Below are positions 17,955 through 27,554 of a stretch of DNA of 64,000 nt, piece by piece; the stretch's first letter is position 1, and every line of letters begins with the position of its first letter. Where the stretch lies: NCBI RefSeq assembly GCF_007097145.1, contig NZ_VJVZ01000012.1, positions 1-64,000 of the forward strand. The letters are read 5' to 3'. The position numbers and the translations under genes were made by a program. The notes under the pieces are model-generated. The model had not been told where the DNA came from, ran no database searches, and saw only the letters and a program-made list of their open reading frames with translations. This DNA comes from Flavobacterium zepuense (GTDB lineage Bacteria > Bacteroidota > Bacteroidia > Flavobacteriales > Flavobacteriaceae).

Positions 17955-20729
17955 CTATTTAATTTCCTCTAAGAATGGGATATCGGCATTTAATATTTCA
18001 TTAATGAGCAACACCAGTTGCGATTTAAATTCTTCCAATACAGCATCATCCACAACCTCTAAAACAGGGGCGCTTTTATCATAGCCATCTTTAAAATTAA
18101 AGCCCATAAAGCCGCTTTTCATATTTTTAAAGGATATGATACCTGCTTCAATCTCCATGCCTTTAGCTTCCGGTTCATACATAAAAACGTAACACAACAA
18201 CTGGATTATCTTATCGTTTTTAATGTCGGTTGTAAGTCCGTCCCACGTTTTAAGTACAACATTAGCTTTATCAACCTTCCCGGTTTTATAATCGGTAATG
18301 CGGATGCGGCCATTGCGCTCCTCAATACGGTCTATGTTACCCGATATCACAACCGGGTACGGCAATAGGCTATCAGTAAGTGTACGCTCATATTTATGCT
18401 CCAGCGCCAGGATCTTAACGGCATCGCCATTTGCAAGGCCTTGCTTTTCCTGCCTTAAAAAGTTATGCACGTTACGCTTGGCGACCTCAAAAGCCAGCAG
18501 GTTTCGCCCTTTGCGAATCTCACCCTCTTTATAAACGGTAACAAACTGCTTCATAACCTCATCATCCGCCAATGCCGCCATAGAGGCAATACTATCTTCT
18601 GAAAGAAATATACCCACATAGGGCTTATACAACTCCTCCAAAGCGCCATGAATAATAGTACCCAGCGTATTAAGGGCGATGCTTTCCTCTACCTCATCGG
18701 TCTCTCGTATGCGGAGGATCCGCTGGTAATAAAACTGTATTGGGTTGCGCAAATAACCTGTTAGTGCCGATGGCGAAAAACCTTTGCCTGTGGCAATTTC
18801 TTTAAGGCGTTGGGTTACGGCAGTGGTTTTAGGCACCGTCATGGGTTCGTAAGCCTTTTCGGGCAGGTGGGCATTGTAAATAACGCTGGTTAAATTATGC
18901 GCAGGCTTTTTCTCAATTTCAAGCTGAGTTAAAAAACGGCTGCGTTCGCCGGCATCAAGGCCTTCGCTTTCGGTATTATAGAGCAGGTAAATATTTTTAG
19001 CGCGCAACAGCAGGTGGTAAAAGTGGTAGCTGTAAATAGCGTCTTTTTCTTTATAAGTTGGCAGTCCCAGTTCGCGCTTAACATCATACGGAATAAACGA
19101 GTTCTGGCTCTTGCCGGCAGGAAATTTTCCCTCATTCATACTTGTAATGATAACATTTTCAAAATCGAGCACACGGCTCTCCAGCACCCCCATGATCTGG
19201 AGACCAGATAGCGGTTCGCCCTCAAACGAAACCTCAGCCAGGTCTATAACCTGCTTGTAAATAGCATGCAGCACTGTAAGGTTATTTATTTGCGGATGTG
19301 CCTCATGGTAATTGATCAGCTTATTGATTACCTTAAATATTGAGTATAGAAATGCTTTGGCTATCTTGTCTTCCTCATCATCGGTACTCAAGAACGATTT
19401 TAAGCCCAGCATGATGTTGGAAAGGCGCGTGAGTACTTCGCCTACATTATCATCCCAACGTTCAAACAGGAGCCTGAAAAACGGCGAAGCATTGCCTTGT
19501 ATCTCAAACAGTTTGTTAAGCGAAAAGAAGGTTATATTGTTCTTGTTGATTCTATCTACCAAATAAGATGCATTAGCATACGGTTCCACCAACGGATGGG
19601 TTAAAATATCCAATACCTCACGGTAATAAAGCGTGTAGCTTTTCTCACTGCGGTTAATGGCATTGGTATGCATTTTAAACAGCTTTTGAACCAGTATTTG
19701 AGCCGGGTTATTGCGGCTGCTGTAGCCCATAGTAATGTTAAGGCTGCCCACATTGGCCGGAAGGCTGTATAATAAAGGTATCAGCAGGCTTTCTTCACCT
19801 AAAACAAGAGCTGTTTTATCAAGGCTATGGCCTGCGTTTTGAAGCTGCTCGGTTATCTCTCCCGCAATCTTGGCCTGGCCTACGGTTTTAGGTGTACCAA
19901 TGATATGGATATTTTTTTCCTGGCTAAACTCATTTGTAATCCATTCAAAAGGGTTGGCACTGTATTGTTTCCATTCTTTCTGAAAACGGCGCACAAACAG
20001 CCCGGCATCATGATAAGGGTCGCTTAAAAAAGCATAATCAATATCCCAGTACACTTTTGCCTGCCCGCCCGACATAAGGTGCTGAATGATTTTTTCCTCG
20101 GCAGCATTAAGTGCATTAAAACCTGCAAACACGTGTTGCCCTTTGGTATAACTATTACTAAAATGGGTAATGTTACGCACGGCCTCGCGGTAAATAAGCC
20201 CCTGATAGCCCACGCCCTTATCTAAAAGATGGGCATAAAGTGTATTGTAGTATGATGGCAGTAGTTTCCAGAATTCAAGATACGCCTCTATCATGGTAGT
20301 GCGCTTATCTACATCAACCGCCCAGTGCTCTATCTCCTGAATGTTTTCCAGATACGATAGTACGTGCGCCGGGTTAAGCAGGTAACGGTCTATCTCGTTA
20401 AAATCCTGTAGTAGGGTTTTACCCCAGTTGGCAAAGGTTTCAAAGGTTTGCTGCTTGTCATTCGGCGTGAGGCCAAGGTATACATTGTAAAATTCGAATA
20501 GCAGTTCGATAGAATCTATTGCGCGAATACCGGCCACATCCTGCACAAAATCTTCTATACTGATTATATTTGGGGCGAAAATAGTGCCGCTTAATTGCTT
20601 TTTTAAAGCTTCCAGTAAAAATATACGGGCGCGCTTGTTGGGTAGTACTATAGTAACATCAGGTAATGTGTTGCCATATATCTTTATTATTTCTGCACTT
20701 AGCTTATCTAAAAAGGTGGGGTTTGCCAT
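17955..20729 (-). CDS. AddB-like PD-(D/E)XK nuclease subunit
   Basis: This 924-residue protein resembles the AddB/RexB partner of the AddA helicase-nuclease that processes double-strand breaks for recombination. The N-terminus (VTIVLPNKRARIFLLEAL) belongs to the inactivated helicase-like part. The C-terminal nuclease motif is VISGNIDRIEER with RITDYKTGKVD (D813, K815). Classical AddB has four Cys for an iron-sulphur cluster near the nuclease; I find essentially no Cys here beyond LLCYVF, so the cluster is probably absent. The AddA-like partner is 2.9 kb upstream on the same strand (23638-26772), separated by ompA and kbl. Confidence 0.85.
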   Translation of the reverse strand: MANPTFLDKLSAEIIKIYGNTLPDVTIVLPNKRARIFLLEALKKQLSGTIFAPNIISIEDFVQDVAGIRAIDSIELLFEFYNVYLGLTPNDKQQTFETFANWGKTLLQDFNEIDRYLLNPAHVLSYLENIQEIEHWAVDVDKRTTMIEAYLEFWKLLPSYYNTLYAHLLDKGVGYQGLIYREAVRNITHFSNSYTKGQHVFAGFNALNAAEEKIIQHLMSGGQAKVYWDIDYAFLSDPYHDAGLFVRRFQKEWKQYSANPFEWITNEFSQEKNIHIIGTPKTVGQAKIAGEITEQLQNAGHSLDKTALVLGEESLLIPLLYSLPANVGSLNITMGYSSRNNPAQILVQKLFKMHTNAINRSEKSYTLYYREVLDILTHPLVEPYANASYLVDRINKNNITFFSLNKLFEIQGNASPFFRLLFERWDDNVGEVLTRLSNIMLGLKSFLSTDDEEDKIAKAFLYSIFKVINKLINYHEAHPQINNLTVLHAIYKQVIDLAEVSFEGEPLSGLQIMGVLESRVLDFENVIITSMNEGKFPAGKSQNSFIPYDVKRELGLPTYKEKDAIYSYHFYHLLLRAKNIYLLYNTESEGLDAGERSRFLTQLEIEKKPAHNLTSVIYNAHLPEKAYEPMTVPKTTAVTQRLKEIATGKGFSPSALTGYLRNPIQFYYQRILRIRETDEVEESIALNTLGTIIHGALEELYKPYVGIFLSEDSIASMAALADDEVMKQFVTVYKEGEIRKGRNLLAFEVAKRNVHNFLRQEKQGLANGDAVKILALEHKYERTLTDSLLPYPVVISGNIDRIEERNGRIRITDYKTGKVDKANVVLKTWDGLTTDIKNDKIIQLLCYVFMYEPEAKGMEIEAGIISFKNMKSGFMGFNFKDGYDKSAPVLEVVDDAVLEEFKSQLVLLINEILNADIPFLEEIK

Positions 20730-20745
20730 GGCATAAAAATAAAAA

Positions 20746-20771
20746 AACGCCCCCGATAAATCGGGGGCGTT
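20746..20771 (-). terminator. Terminator of the ompA-like gene
   Basis: Perfect 12-bp arms AACGCCCCCGAT (20746-20757) and ATCGGGGGCGTT (20760-20771). On the minus strand it is followed by a run of T residues. It ends 17 bp before the addB-like start, so addB expression needs read-through or a promoter overlapping this site. Confidence 0.88.
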
Positions 20772-20801
20772 CCTTATAAATATTTGGTCTTTTAAAAACT
20801 A

Positions 20802-22193
20802 TTAGTTAGTTTTTATCAGTTTAACTTCAACCCTACGGTTTTGAGCTTTACCTTTTGCATTTTTGTTAGATGCAATTGGTTTAGTTTCACCAAATCCTGT
20901 AGATGTTAACCTATCAGCCTGAATACCGTTCTCTACTAAGAAGTTTTTAACTGCTGCAGCACGGTTTTCAGATAGTGTTTGGTTAAGCGCGTTGCTACCA
21001 TCGCTATCAGTGTGTCCTTCGATGCTAAACTGTGCTTGTGGATATTCTTTGAATATTGAAAGCATAGAAGCTAATACTGGAAGAGTTTCTTCTTTGAAAG
21101 TTGCTTTACCGCTGTTGAACAGGATAGTTTTAGCATACTCGTTAAGACGTTTCATTACTTCTTCAGTAACTTCAGGACAACCTCTGTTTGCAGAAGTACC
21201 TTTAACTGAAGGGCAAAGATCATCTTTATCTAATACACCGTCGCCATCAGTATCTGGCCATGGGCAACCACCGTTTTCTTTAGGACCTGCAACTTCAGGA
21301 CATTTGTCATCTTTATCAGCTATACCGTCACCGTCACCGTCAGGGCAACCGTTAAGTTCTTTAGGACCGGCTACTGTAGGACAAGCATCATCTTTATCAG
21401 CTATACCGTCACCATCAGTATCAGGACATCCCTGGAATTCTGGTTTACCAGCTTCTGTAGGACATGCATCGTCTTTGTCAGGAATACCATCGGCATCTGT
21501 ATCAGGACAGCCTTGGAATTCTTTTAAACCAGGTACTTCAGGACAAGCATCATCCTTGTCGTATATACCATCTTTATCAGTGTCTTTTCCACCAAATTTA
21601 AATGTAAGACCTGCAAAGTGCTGTATGTGCCTTGGCACGTTAGCTTCTGCCTGATCTTCAAATGTATGTTTGTAAGTAGACTGAACAGTAAGGCCAACAT
21701 TTTCTGTAAACCAGAAGTTGATACCAATACCACCGTTTACTGTACCGTTTCCTTGCTCATCTAACCAAGTATAACCTCCACCAACGTGAACGTATGGGTT
21801 AAACCAGCTTTTTGTAAGGAAACCGTATTTTACGATACCGTCTACTGCATAGTAAGTAACATCACCCGGGTCAGTTACTAAATAATCCTGTGTACCCGCC
21901 GGGCGGTTAACCACTTTATCAATTTTGTTAACAGATCCTGTAACACCAAAAGAGAAGTTGTCTCCTATGTGCCTTGACACATTAAGGTAAGATACAGAAG
22001 GTAATACATTCCAATACTCGTCAGTTTTAAAGAAACCGCCAAATTGGTCCTCAAATTTAGAAGCAGCGCCAAAACGGTTGCTCACTGCATTGACACCAAA
22101 GGAGATAGCCCAAGGGTTGTCTTCGTCCTGCGCCTGAACGTTTAGTCCAACGACTAACAGTGCAGCAACGAATAGTTTGTTAAGATGTTTCAT
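20802..22193 (-). CDS. OmpA-family outer membrane protein with thrombospondin type-3 repeats
   Basis: This 463-residue protein has a signal peptide (cleavage after LNVQAQ), an N-terminal beta-barrel of about 190 residues, and five calcium-binding type-3 thrombospondin repeats (pattern DTDGDGIADKDDACP). A C-terminal OmpA domain follows at about residues 350-463 (IEGHTDSDGSNALNQTLSE, QNRRVEVKL), which binds peptidoglycan. It likely anchors the outer membrane to the cell wall and is probably abundant. It has a textbook promoter upstream (22231-22260) and a strong terminator downstream, so it is a single-gene transcript placed between kbl and addB. Confidence 0.93.
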   Translation of the reverse strand: MKHLNKLFVAALLVVGLNVQAQDEDNPWAISFGVNAVSNRFGAASKFEDQFGGFFKTDEYWNVLPSVSYLNVSRHIGDNFSFGVTGSVNKIDKVVNRPAGTQDYLVTDPGDVTYYAVDGIVKYGFLTKSWFNPYVHVGGGYTWLDEQGNGTVNGGIGINFWFTENVGLTVQSTYKHTFEDQAEANVPRHIQHFAGLTFKFGGKDTDKDGIYDKDDACPEVPGLKEFQGCPDTDADGIPDKDDACPTEAGKPEFQGCPDTDGDGIADKDDACPTVAGPKELNGCPDGDGDGIADKDDKCPEVAGPKENGGCPWPDTDGDGVLDKDDLCPSVKGTSANRGCPEVTEEVMKRLNEYAKTILFNSGKATFKEETLPVLASMLSIFKEYPQAQFSIEGHTDSDGSNALNQTLSENRAAAVKNFLVENGIQADRLTSTGFGETKPIASNKNAKGKAQNRRVEVKLIKTN

Positions 22194-22230
22194 ACTTTTT
22201 TGTTTTAATTACAACATAGGTTATATAGGA

Positions 22231-22260
22231 CAAAATTACTGTGTTAAAATATAACCACAA
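22231..22260 (-). promoter_or_regulatory. Consensus Bacteroidota promoter of the ompA-like gene
   Basis: On the minus strand TTG (22258-22260), exactly 19 bases, then TAATTTTG (22231-22238). This is a full match to the Flavobacterium consensus TTG-N19-TAnnTTTG, placed about 38 bases before the start codon. It is the best promoter in the window. Confidence 0.85.
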
Positions 22261-22304
22261 AACGTTTTAATACAAATTATCCTACTAATCTACCTAAATT
22301 ATAG

Positions 22305-23498
22305 TTAAATTACACTTAACATTTTGCCAACTTGTGAAAATGAAGCAATTGCTTTATCCAAATGCTCCTTAGAATGAGCAGCCGAAAGCTGTACTCTTAT
22401 TCTTGCTTTTCCTTTTGGGACTACTGGGAAGAAAAATCCTATAACATAGATACCAAGCTTTAAAAGTTCATCGGCCATTTGCTGCGAAAGCTTTGCATCA
22501 TAAAGCATTACGGGCACAATAGCACTATCGCCATCTACAATATCAAAACCTGCCGCTTTAATACCTTCCTTAAAGTAATTGGTGTTCCACTCCAGCTTGT
22601 CGCGCAGGGTGGTATCCTTCTCTAACAGCTCAAAAACCTTTAATGACGCCCCTACTATAGACGGTGCCAGCGAGTTAGAGAATAAATACGGCCTTGAGCG
22701 CTGCCTAAGCAGTTCTATAATTTCTTTTTTACCGGTAGTATAACCACCCATAGCGCCACCAAGGGCCTTGCCAAAAGTACCGGTTACAATATCTACACGG
22801 CCCATTACACCTTTAGCTTCAAGCGTACCTTTACCGGTTGCACCTATAAAGCCGGCAGCATGGCATTCGTCTACCATTACAAGGGCATCATATTTATCGG
22901 CCAGGTCGCATATTTTATCCAATGGGGCAACAACGCCATCCATAGAGAAAACACCATCGGTTACAATTATCTTAAACCTGCGGCCTTCTTCGTTTGCTTT
23001 TATTAGCTGCTGCTCCAGCTCTTCCATATTGCTGTTCTCATAACGGTAACGCGCAGCTTTACACAAACGCACACCATCTATAATAGAAGCGTGGTTAAGG
23101 CTGTCACTTATAATTGCATCCTCTTCGCCTAATAATGGTTCAAACACACCACCATTAGCATCAAAGGCCGCCGCATATAATATAGTGTCTTCGGTACCGT
23201 AAAAATTAGCTACTGCTTTTTCAAGGTTTTTATGGATATCCTGCGTACCGCATATAAAACGTACCGATGACATACCAAAACCGTGCGTATCTAACGCATC
23301 TTTAGCTGCCTGTATTACTTCCGGATGCGATGAGAGCCCCAAATAGTTGTTGGCACAAAAGTTTAATACTTTTTGTCCGCTATCCAGCGTAATCTCTGCC
23401 CCTTGTGGCGATGCTATTATGCGTTCTTTTTTAAACAGGCCGTTTTCTTTTATAGATTCTAATTCGGCTGTAAGGTGTTCTTTGATTTTTCCGTACAT
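22305..23498 (-). CDS. kbl: Glycine C-acetyltransferase (2-amino-3-ketobutyrate CoA ligase)
   Basis: This 397-residue PLP enzyme of the alpha-oxoamine synthase family converts 2-amino-3-ketobutyrate and CoA to glycine and acetyl-CoA in threonine breakdown. The PLP lysine is K244 in TFGKALGGAMGG, the same position as in E. coli Kbl. Other family features are NFCANNYLGLSSHPE and VDECHAAGFIGATGKG. Length equals the E. coli enzyme. No threonine dehydrogenase gene lies nearby. The nearest upstream gene on the strand is the AddA-like helicase. Confidence 0.94.
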   Translation of the reverse strand: MYGKIKEHLTAELESIKENGLFKKERIIASPQGAEITLDSGQKVLNFCANNYLGLSSHPEVIQAAKDALDTHGFGMSSVRFICGTQDIHKNLEKAVANFYGTEDTILYAAAFDANGGVFEPLLGEEDAIISDSLNHASIIDGVRLCKAARYRYENSNMEELEQQLIKANEEGRRFKIIVTDGVFSMDGVVAPLDKICDLADKYDALVMVDECHAAGFIGATGKGTLEAKGVMGRVDIVTGTFGKALGGAMGGYTTGKKEIIELLRQRSRPYLFSNSLAPSIVGASLKVFELLEKDTTLRDKLEWNTNYFKEGIKAAGFDIVDGDSAIVPVMLYDAKLSQQMADELLKLGIYVIGFFFPVVPKGKARIRVQLSAAHSKEHLDKAIASFSQVGKMLSVI

Positions 23499-23528
23499 TA
23501 TTTTGTTGTTTTTGTAGCCTCACCCCAG

Positions 23529-23549
23529 CCCCTCTCCTAAGGAGAGGGG
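23529..23549. repeat. Palindrome CCCCTCTCC-TAA-GGAGAGGGG
   Basis: Perfect 9-bp arms with a 3-base loop in the gap between kbl and the AddA-like gene. As far as I know this word is a common dispersed intergenic palindrome in Flavobacteria. It may act as a processing or termination site for the upstream helicase gene. Confidence 0.65.
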
Positions 23550-23616
23550 AGAGAGCATCACTCAGTTGTGTTACAAAGGTATTTAAAGTTTTTATTTATT
23601 AGCGTTTGTCGCAATT

Positions 23617-23629
23617 CCCCCTTTGGGGG
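23617..23629. repeat. Palindrome CCCCC-TTT-GGGGG beside the addA-like stop
   Basis: A 5-bp G/C stem with a 3-base loop, 9 bases beyond the stop codon of the AddA-like gene and followed by another G-run (23633-23637). It may fold as the 3' end of that transcript. Confidence 0.5.
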
Positions 23630-23637
23630 TTAGGGGG

Positions 23638-26600
23638 CTACAGATTTACAATCTCAATACCTTCTCCTATATATACAATAGCTTTTCGCTCTACAATTAA
23701 ACCCATAGCCTGCAATGCATTTTGGTATCCCTGCAACTGTTTTGCGTACTTATCTAAGTGCGCACCGGTTTTATAATCCAGCAAATAAGCCTTACCATCG
23801 CGCACGGCTACCCTGTCGGGTTTTATGTTAGCGGTTTGCGGCGCTATAATACTCTGCTCATTAAAAATCATGTTGCCTTCTGCAAAAAAGATATTTAGCT
23901 CAGGGTGGAAAATCACATCTTTAAGCGTTTTCTCAACCTCATCTTTTTGCGAATGAATAATGAGCCCGTTCTCTATGGCTTTCATTATTGCGATGGGGAT
24001 ATCGTTCTCTGTTTTTATGTACGATAAAATTTCGTGGGTAACGTTACCAAATTCTATAGCCTGTAACTGGGTGCTGCCCCACATAAGTGACTCCCGCTGT
24101 GCAATTTTTACCGATCGCGGATTAAAATGCTCTTTTACCACCTTAATAATATGCTGCCCGCCCACGTGCGCTTCTGGTTTAGAAAGACGTGTGGCATTGC
24201 CAAACTCATATTCGGTAACGGTATTATCAAACATATGCTTTTGCATCAGGAATTTTATAAAATAACTCGACATGTTATTGGTCAGTTCTCCCCTCGATGT
24301 AAAATTGCGGTTGGATATTATATAGAGCTGCTCTTCGGCACGGGTAAGCGCCACATATAATATATTAATGTTATCCAGCAATTCTTCCTGGCTTTTTATA
24401 AAATAGATCTCGGCAGCCTTTTCGCCATATTCGGCTACAGCCTTGCTGCTGTCTATTAAGGCTTTTTGGAATTCAAAGGTTTCATCGTCCAATTCCAGCC
24501 ACAGTTTATCGCGGCGGGACCGGGCATAATCTTCCTCCGCAAAAGGAAAGATAACTACCGGAAACTCCAGGCCTTTACTTTTATGTATTGTCATTATCCT
24601 TACGGCATCGTTACCTTCCGGCGATGGTATGCTGAATTTCGACCCGTTATTATCCCAATATTCCAAAAAGTCGGATATACCGCTTTGCGTACGGATGTCA
24701 CGCTCCAAAACAAGGTCTAAAAAATACTGCACATAACTTTGGTTGCTTTTGACTTTAATAAAAGCATCTATAATAGTCTCAACTGCCTCATAAAGCGATT
24801 TTTTACGGCAGTTTTTAAACGAGATATTTATATTATAATTCGCAAGCCACTTTTCTAACGCCTCTTCATCGGGCTGCTCCATGCCCTGGGCAATAAAATC
24901 GTGTACGCCGGCCTCGGTTTGGGTGTTAGCTGCAAAATATAAAAAGTGTGCCTTAGCTTCTACATTCTCGTTACTTTTTAGGTAACGCAAGAGGTTGATT
25001 ATAAGCTTAACCTCAGTAGCATTCTCTATCAGCAATGTTTCAGATGATAAGATGGGTATGGCATTTTCTGTAAGGTAGTTGGCAAGCAATATGCCCGGCT
25101 GCCTTTTACGGGTTAACAGCACAATATCTTTATACTGAAAGCCCTGTGCCTGTGCCTTTTTAATAGCAGCAAGCGTAGCGGCAAGGTACAGGTCGTTCTT
25201 ATCGGTATCTTCGTCCGGTTCCTGCTGAATTTCCAGCAGGAATGAGATGTTTACGAAGCCACCAAGTTTAGGGTTAATATCCTGAATACTGGTGGCATAC
25301 ATGGCGCTGTAGTCTTCGTTCTCAAATTCGCCCGAGAGGAACGAAAAGAAATCATTGTTAAATCCAATCACTTCGCTGTAACTCCTGTAATTAGTACCTA
25401 ACGGAATGGTTTCCCTGCTCGGGTTGCTAAACGGGTTATGGCCTTTGCCCAGTTCTATAAACTGCTCGGCCTTACCCCCGCGCCAGCGGTAAATAGATTG
25501 TTTTGGATCGCCCACTATCATAAGCGAACCCGGTCCTGCCAGTGGATCTTCGCCCGCAAGGGCATTATCTATAAGCGGAATAAGGTTATGCCATTGCATT
25601 TGAGATGTATCCTGAAACTCGTCTATAAAAAAGTGGCGGTAGCGTTCGCCCAATCTTTCGTATATAAATGGGGCGGGCTGGTTTTGTATCTCGCGATGAA
25701 TGATCGCATTAAACTCTGATATACTGAGTACATTTTGCTCTTTCTGGATGCGTTCCAGCTCCTGTCCTATCGAATTCAATAACGATAGCGGTGTAATATT
25801 TTTGAGGAAGGCGGTGTAAAAATTCTTTTTTTCGTAGTTTTTATACACCTTTTTAAGAAGCACCAGCAACGGGTCAAGCAGGCCTTCTATAATTAGCCTG
25901 TCTTTGGCCGTTTTATTGATCTTGATATCCTCCGGCTCGTGGTATTTTTTGTGCGATGATGTTAGCCTGCCTTCTTTAATATAACTTATATGGTTAGGAA
26001 AATGACCTGCCGAGAACGACTTCGGGTCTACCCCACTCCCATCAAGCAGCGCTGTCATTTCATCGGCAAGAGCTGAACATTCGACCTCTAAAGCGGTAAC
26101 CGACTCTTTTAATTTCTCTTTTATAAAGAGAAACTCTTCAATACTCTTATCCTTAAATTGCACCAGTTCGTTGCGGTTGTTCTCATCTACTAAAAGTCTG
26201 CCGGTTTCAAAGAGCTCGCGGGTAACATCCCAACTCTTGTCGTTATCCAGTTTATCCAGCGAGAAATCTACCAATAACGATGTTAGCACCTCATCGTCGC
26301 CTGCCTTGGCAATAATAGCATCTACGGCTTCCTGCAATAAAATATCGGTCTCCAGCGATACATCAAACGAAACCGACAAGTTAAGGTCGTGCGCAAACGC
26401 GCGGATCACCTTATGGGTAAAACGGTCAATAGTACTAATATCAAACGAGGCGTAATTGTGTATGATGTTTTTTATAATAGAACGGCTCTTGTCTTTTATC
26501 GTTGCGAGAGATAATCCCGTCTCTCCGCTAAGTACTTTCATGAGCAACTCTGCCCTTTCGCCCGGCTCATCTTTGCTAAAATCGGAAAGGTTGAGTATGA

Positions 26601-26772
26601 TACGCCCCTTCATTTCCTCTACCGCTTTGTTGGTAAAGGTTATGGCGAGTATGCGGCGGTAGGCATCATCGGTGGGGGCTTCCAGCAAAATACGCAGGTA
26701 TTCTTTAACCAGTGTGTAGGTTTTACCGGAGCCTGCCGAAGCGTTGTATATAGAAAAAGCAGTTTTACTCAC
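23638..26772 (-). CDS. AddA-like UvrD-family helicase-nuclease
   Basis: This 1044-residue protein has the complete SF1A helicase set: Walker A NASAGSGKTYTLVKEYL, Walker B FFIDEFQDTSQMQW, VGDPKQSIYRWRGGK, TIHKSKGLEFPVVIF and LYVALTRAEEQLYI. A C-terminal RecB-type nuclease motif follows (KPDRVAVRDGKAYLLDYKTG, with D near residue 999). Together with the AddB-like protein it should resect double-strand DNA ends for RecA loading. It is shorter than B. subtilis AddA (1232). It is divergent from sodA. Confidence 0.9.
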   Translation of the reverse strand: MSKTAFSIYNASAGSGKTYTLVKEYLRILLEAPTDDAYRRILAITFTNKAVEEMKGRIILNLSDFSKDEPGERAELLMKVLSGETGLSLATIKDKSRSIIKNIIHNYASFDISTIDRFTHKVIRAFAHDLNLSVSFDVSLETDILLQEAVDAIIAKAGDDEVLTSLLVDFSLDKLDNDKSWDVTRELFETGRLLVDENNRNELVQFKDKSIEEFLFIKEKLKESVTALEVECSALADEMTALLDGSGVDPKSFSAGHFPNHISYIKEGRLTSSHKKYHEPEDIKINKTAKDRLIIEGLLDPLLVLLKKVYKNYEKKNFYTAFLKNITPLSLLNSIGQELERIQKEQNVLSISEFNAIIHREIQNQPAPFIYERLGERYRHFFIDEFQDTSQMQWHNLIPLIDNALAGEDPLAGPGSLMIVGDPKQSIYRWRGGKAEQFIELGKGHNPFSNPSRETIPLGTNYRSYSEVIGFNNDFFSFLSGEFENEDYSAMYATSIQDINPKLGGFVNISFLLEIQQEPDEDTDKNDLYLAATLAAIKKAQAQGFQYKDIVLLTRKRQPGILLANYLTENAIPILSSETLLIENATEVKLIINLLRYLKSNENVEAKAHFLYFAANTQTEAGVHDFIAQGMEQPDEEALEKWLANYNINISFKNCRKKSLYEAVETIIDAFIKVKSNQSYVQYFLDLVLERDIRTQSGISDFLEYWDNNGSKFSIPSPEGNDAVRIMTIHKSKGLEFPVVIFPFAEEDYARSRRDKLWLELDDETFEFQKALIDSSKAVAEYGEKAAEIYFIKSQEELLDNINILYVALTRAEEQLYIISNRNFTSRGELTNNMSSYFIKFLMQKHMFDNTVTEYEFGNATRLSKPEAHVGGQHIIKVVKEHFNPRSVKIAQRESLMWGSTQLQAIEFGNVTHEILSYIKTENDIPIAIMKAIENGLIIHSQKDEVEKTLKDVIFHPELNIFFAEGNMIFNEQSIIAPQTANIKPDRVAVRDGKAYLLDYKTGAHLDKYAKQLQGYQNALQAMGLIVERKAIVYIGEGIEIVNL

Positions 26773-26826
26773 TTAAAATGTGGGTTTTATAGTTTGGCAT
26801 TATAAATTATAACAATTTCTTATTTT

Positions 26827-26853
26827 TTGTAATGCTTAAAATCTGTAAATTTG
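26827..26853 (+). promoter_or_regulatory. Candidate promoter of sodA
   Basis: TTG (26827-26829), 16 bases, TAAATTTG (26846-26853), which ends 38 bases before the ATG. The -7 box matches the Bacteroidota consensus; the spacer is 3 bases short. Confidence 0.55.
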
Positions 26854-26891
26854 GATTAAAATTAATACTAATCTTTTAAAAATAAGATATT

Positions 26892-27500
26892 ATGGCTTTT
26901 GAATTACCAAAACTACCTTACGCATACGACGCCCTTGAACCACATATTGATGCTAAGACGATGGAAATACATCATACTAAGCACCATAATGCATATACTA
27001 CAAACTTAAACGCTGCAATTGCAGGCACCGACCTTGAGGGCAAAACCATAGAGAATATCTTATTGAACCTTGACCTTAACAACACTGCTGTTCGTAACAA
27101 TGGTGGTGGCTACTACAACCACAACTTGTTCTGGACGATACTTTCGCCTAAAGGCGGAGGCGAGCCAACAGGCGAACTTGAAGAGGCTATAGATAAATCT
27201 TTCGGTTCTTTTGAGGAATTTAAAGCTAAATTTAACAAGGCTGCCACAACACGTTTTGGATCTGGCTGGGCTTGGTTGTGCATACAGGAAGATGGCAAGC
27301 TTGAAGTGTGCTCTACCGGCAACCAGGACAATCCGTTAATGCCAGAAGTAGGTTGCAGCGGAACGCCAATTCTTGGCCTTGATGTTTGGGAGCATGCTTA
27401 TTACCTTAATTACCAAAACAGAAGGCCTGATTATATTGAGGCTTTTTGGAGTGTTGTAAACTGGGCGGAAGTAGCAAGACGTTACGCAAGCGAAAAATAG
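26892..27500 (+). CDS. sodA: Superoxide dismutase, Mn-type or cambialistic
   Basis: This 202-residue Fe/Mn-family enzyme dismutates superoxide. Metal ligands are H27 (MEIHHTKHH), His in YYNHNLFW, and Asp and His in LDVWEHAYYLNYQN. Metal type is suggested by Gln in STGNQDNPLMP and Gly-rich NNGGGYYNH: MnSODs carry this C-terminal Gln, whereas FeSODs carry it in the N-terminal domain. There is no signal peptide, so it is cytoplasmic. It is a single-gene unit with its own promoter and a strong terminator. Confidence 0.95.
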   Translation: MAFELPKLPYAYDALEPHIDAKTMEIHHTKHHNAYTTNLNAAIAGTDLEGKTIENILLNLDLNNTAVRNNGGGYYNHNLFWTILSPKGGGEPTGELEEAIDKSFGSFEEFKAKFNKAATTRFGSGWAWLCIQEDGKLEVCSTGNQDNPLMPEVGCSGTPILGLDVWEHAYYLNYQNRRPDYIEAFWSVVNWAEVARRYASEK

Positions 27501-27521
27501 TATTTAGTACTTATAGATAAG

Positions 27522-27548
27522 AAAACGGGCATCATTTGTGCCCGTTTT
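27522..27548. terminator. Bidirectional terminator after sodA
   Basis: Arms AAAACGGGCA (27522-27531) and TGCCCGTTTT (27539-27548) with a 7-base loop and T-run, between convergent genes. Confidence 0.9.
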
Positions 27549-27554
27549 TTGTTT

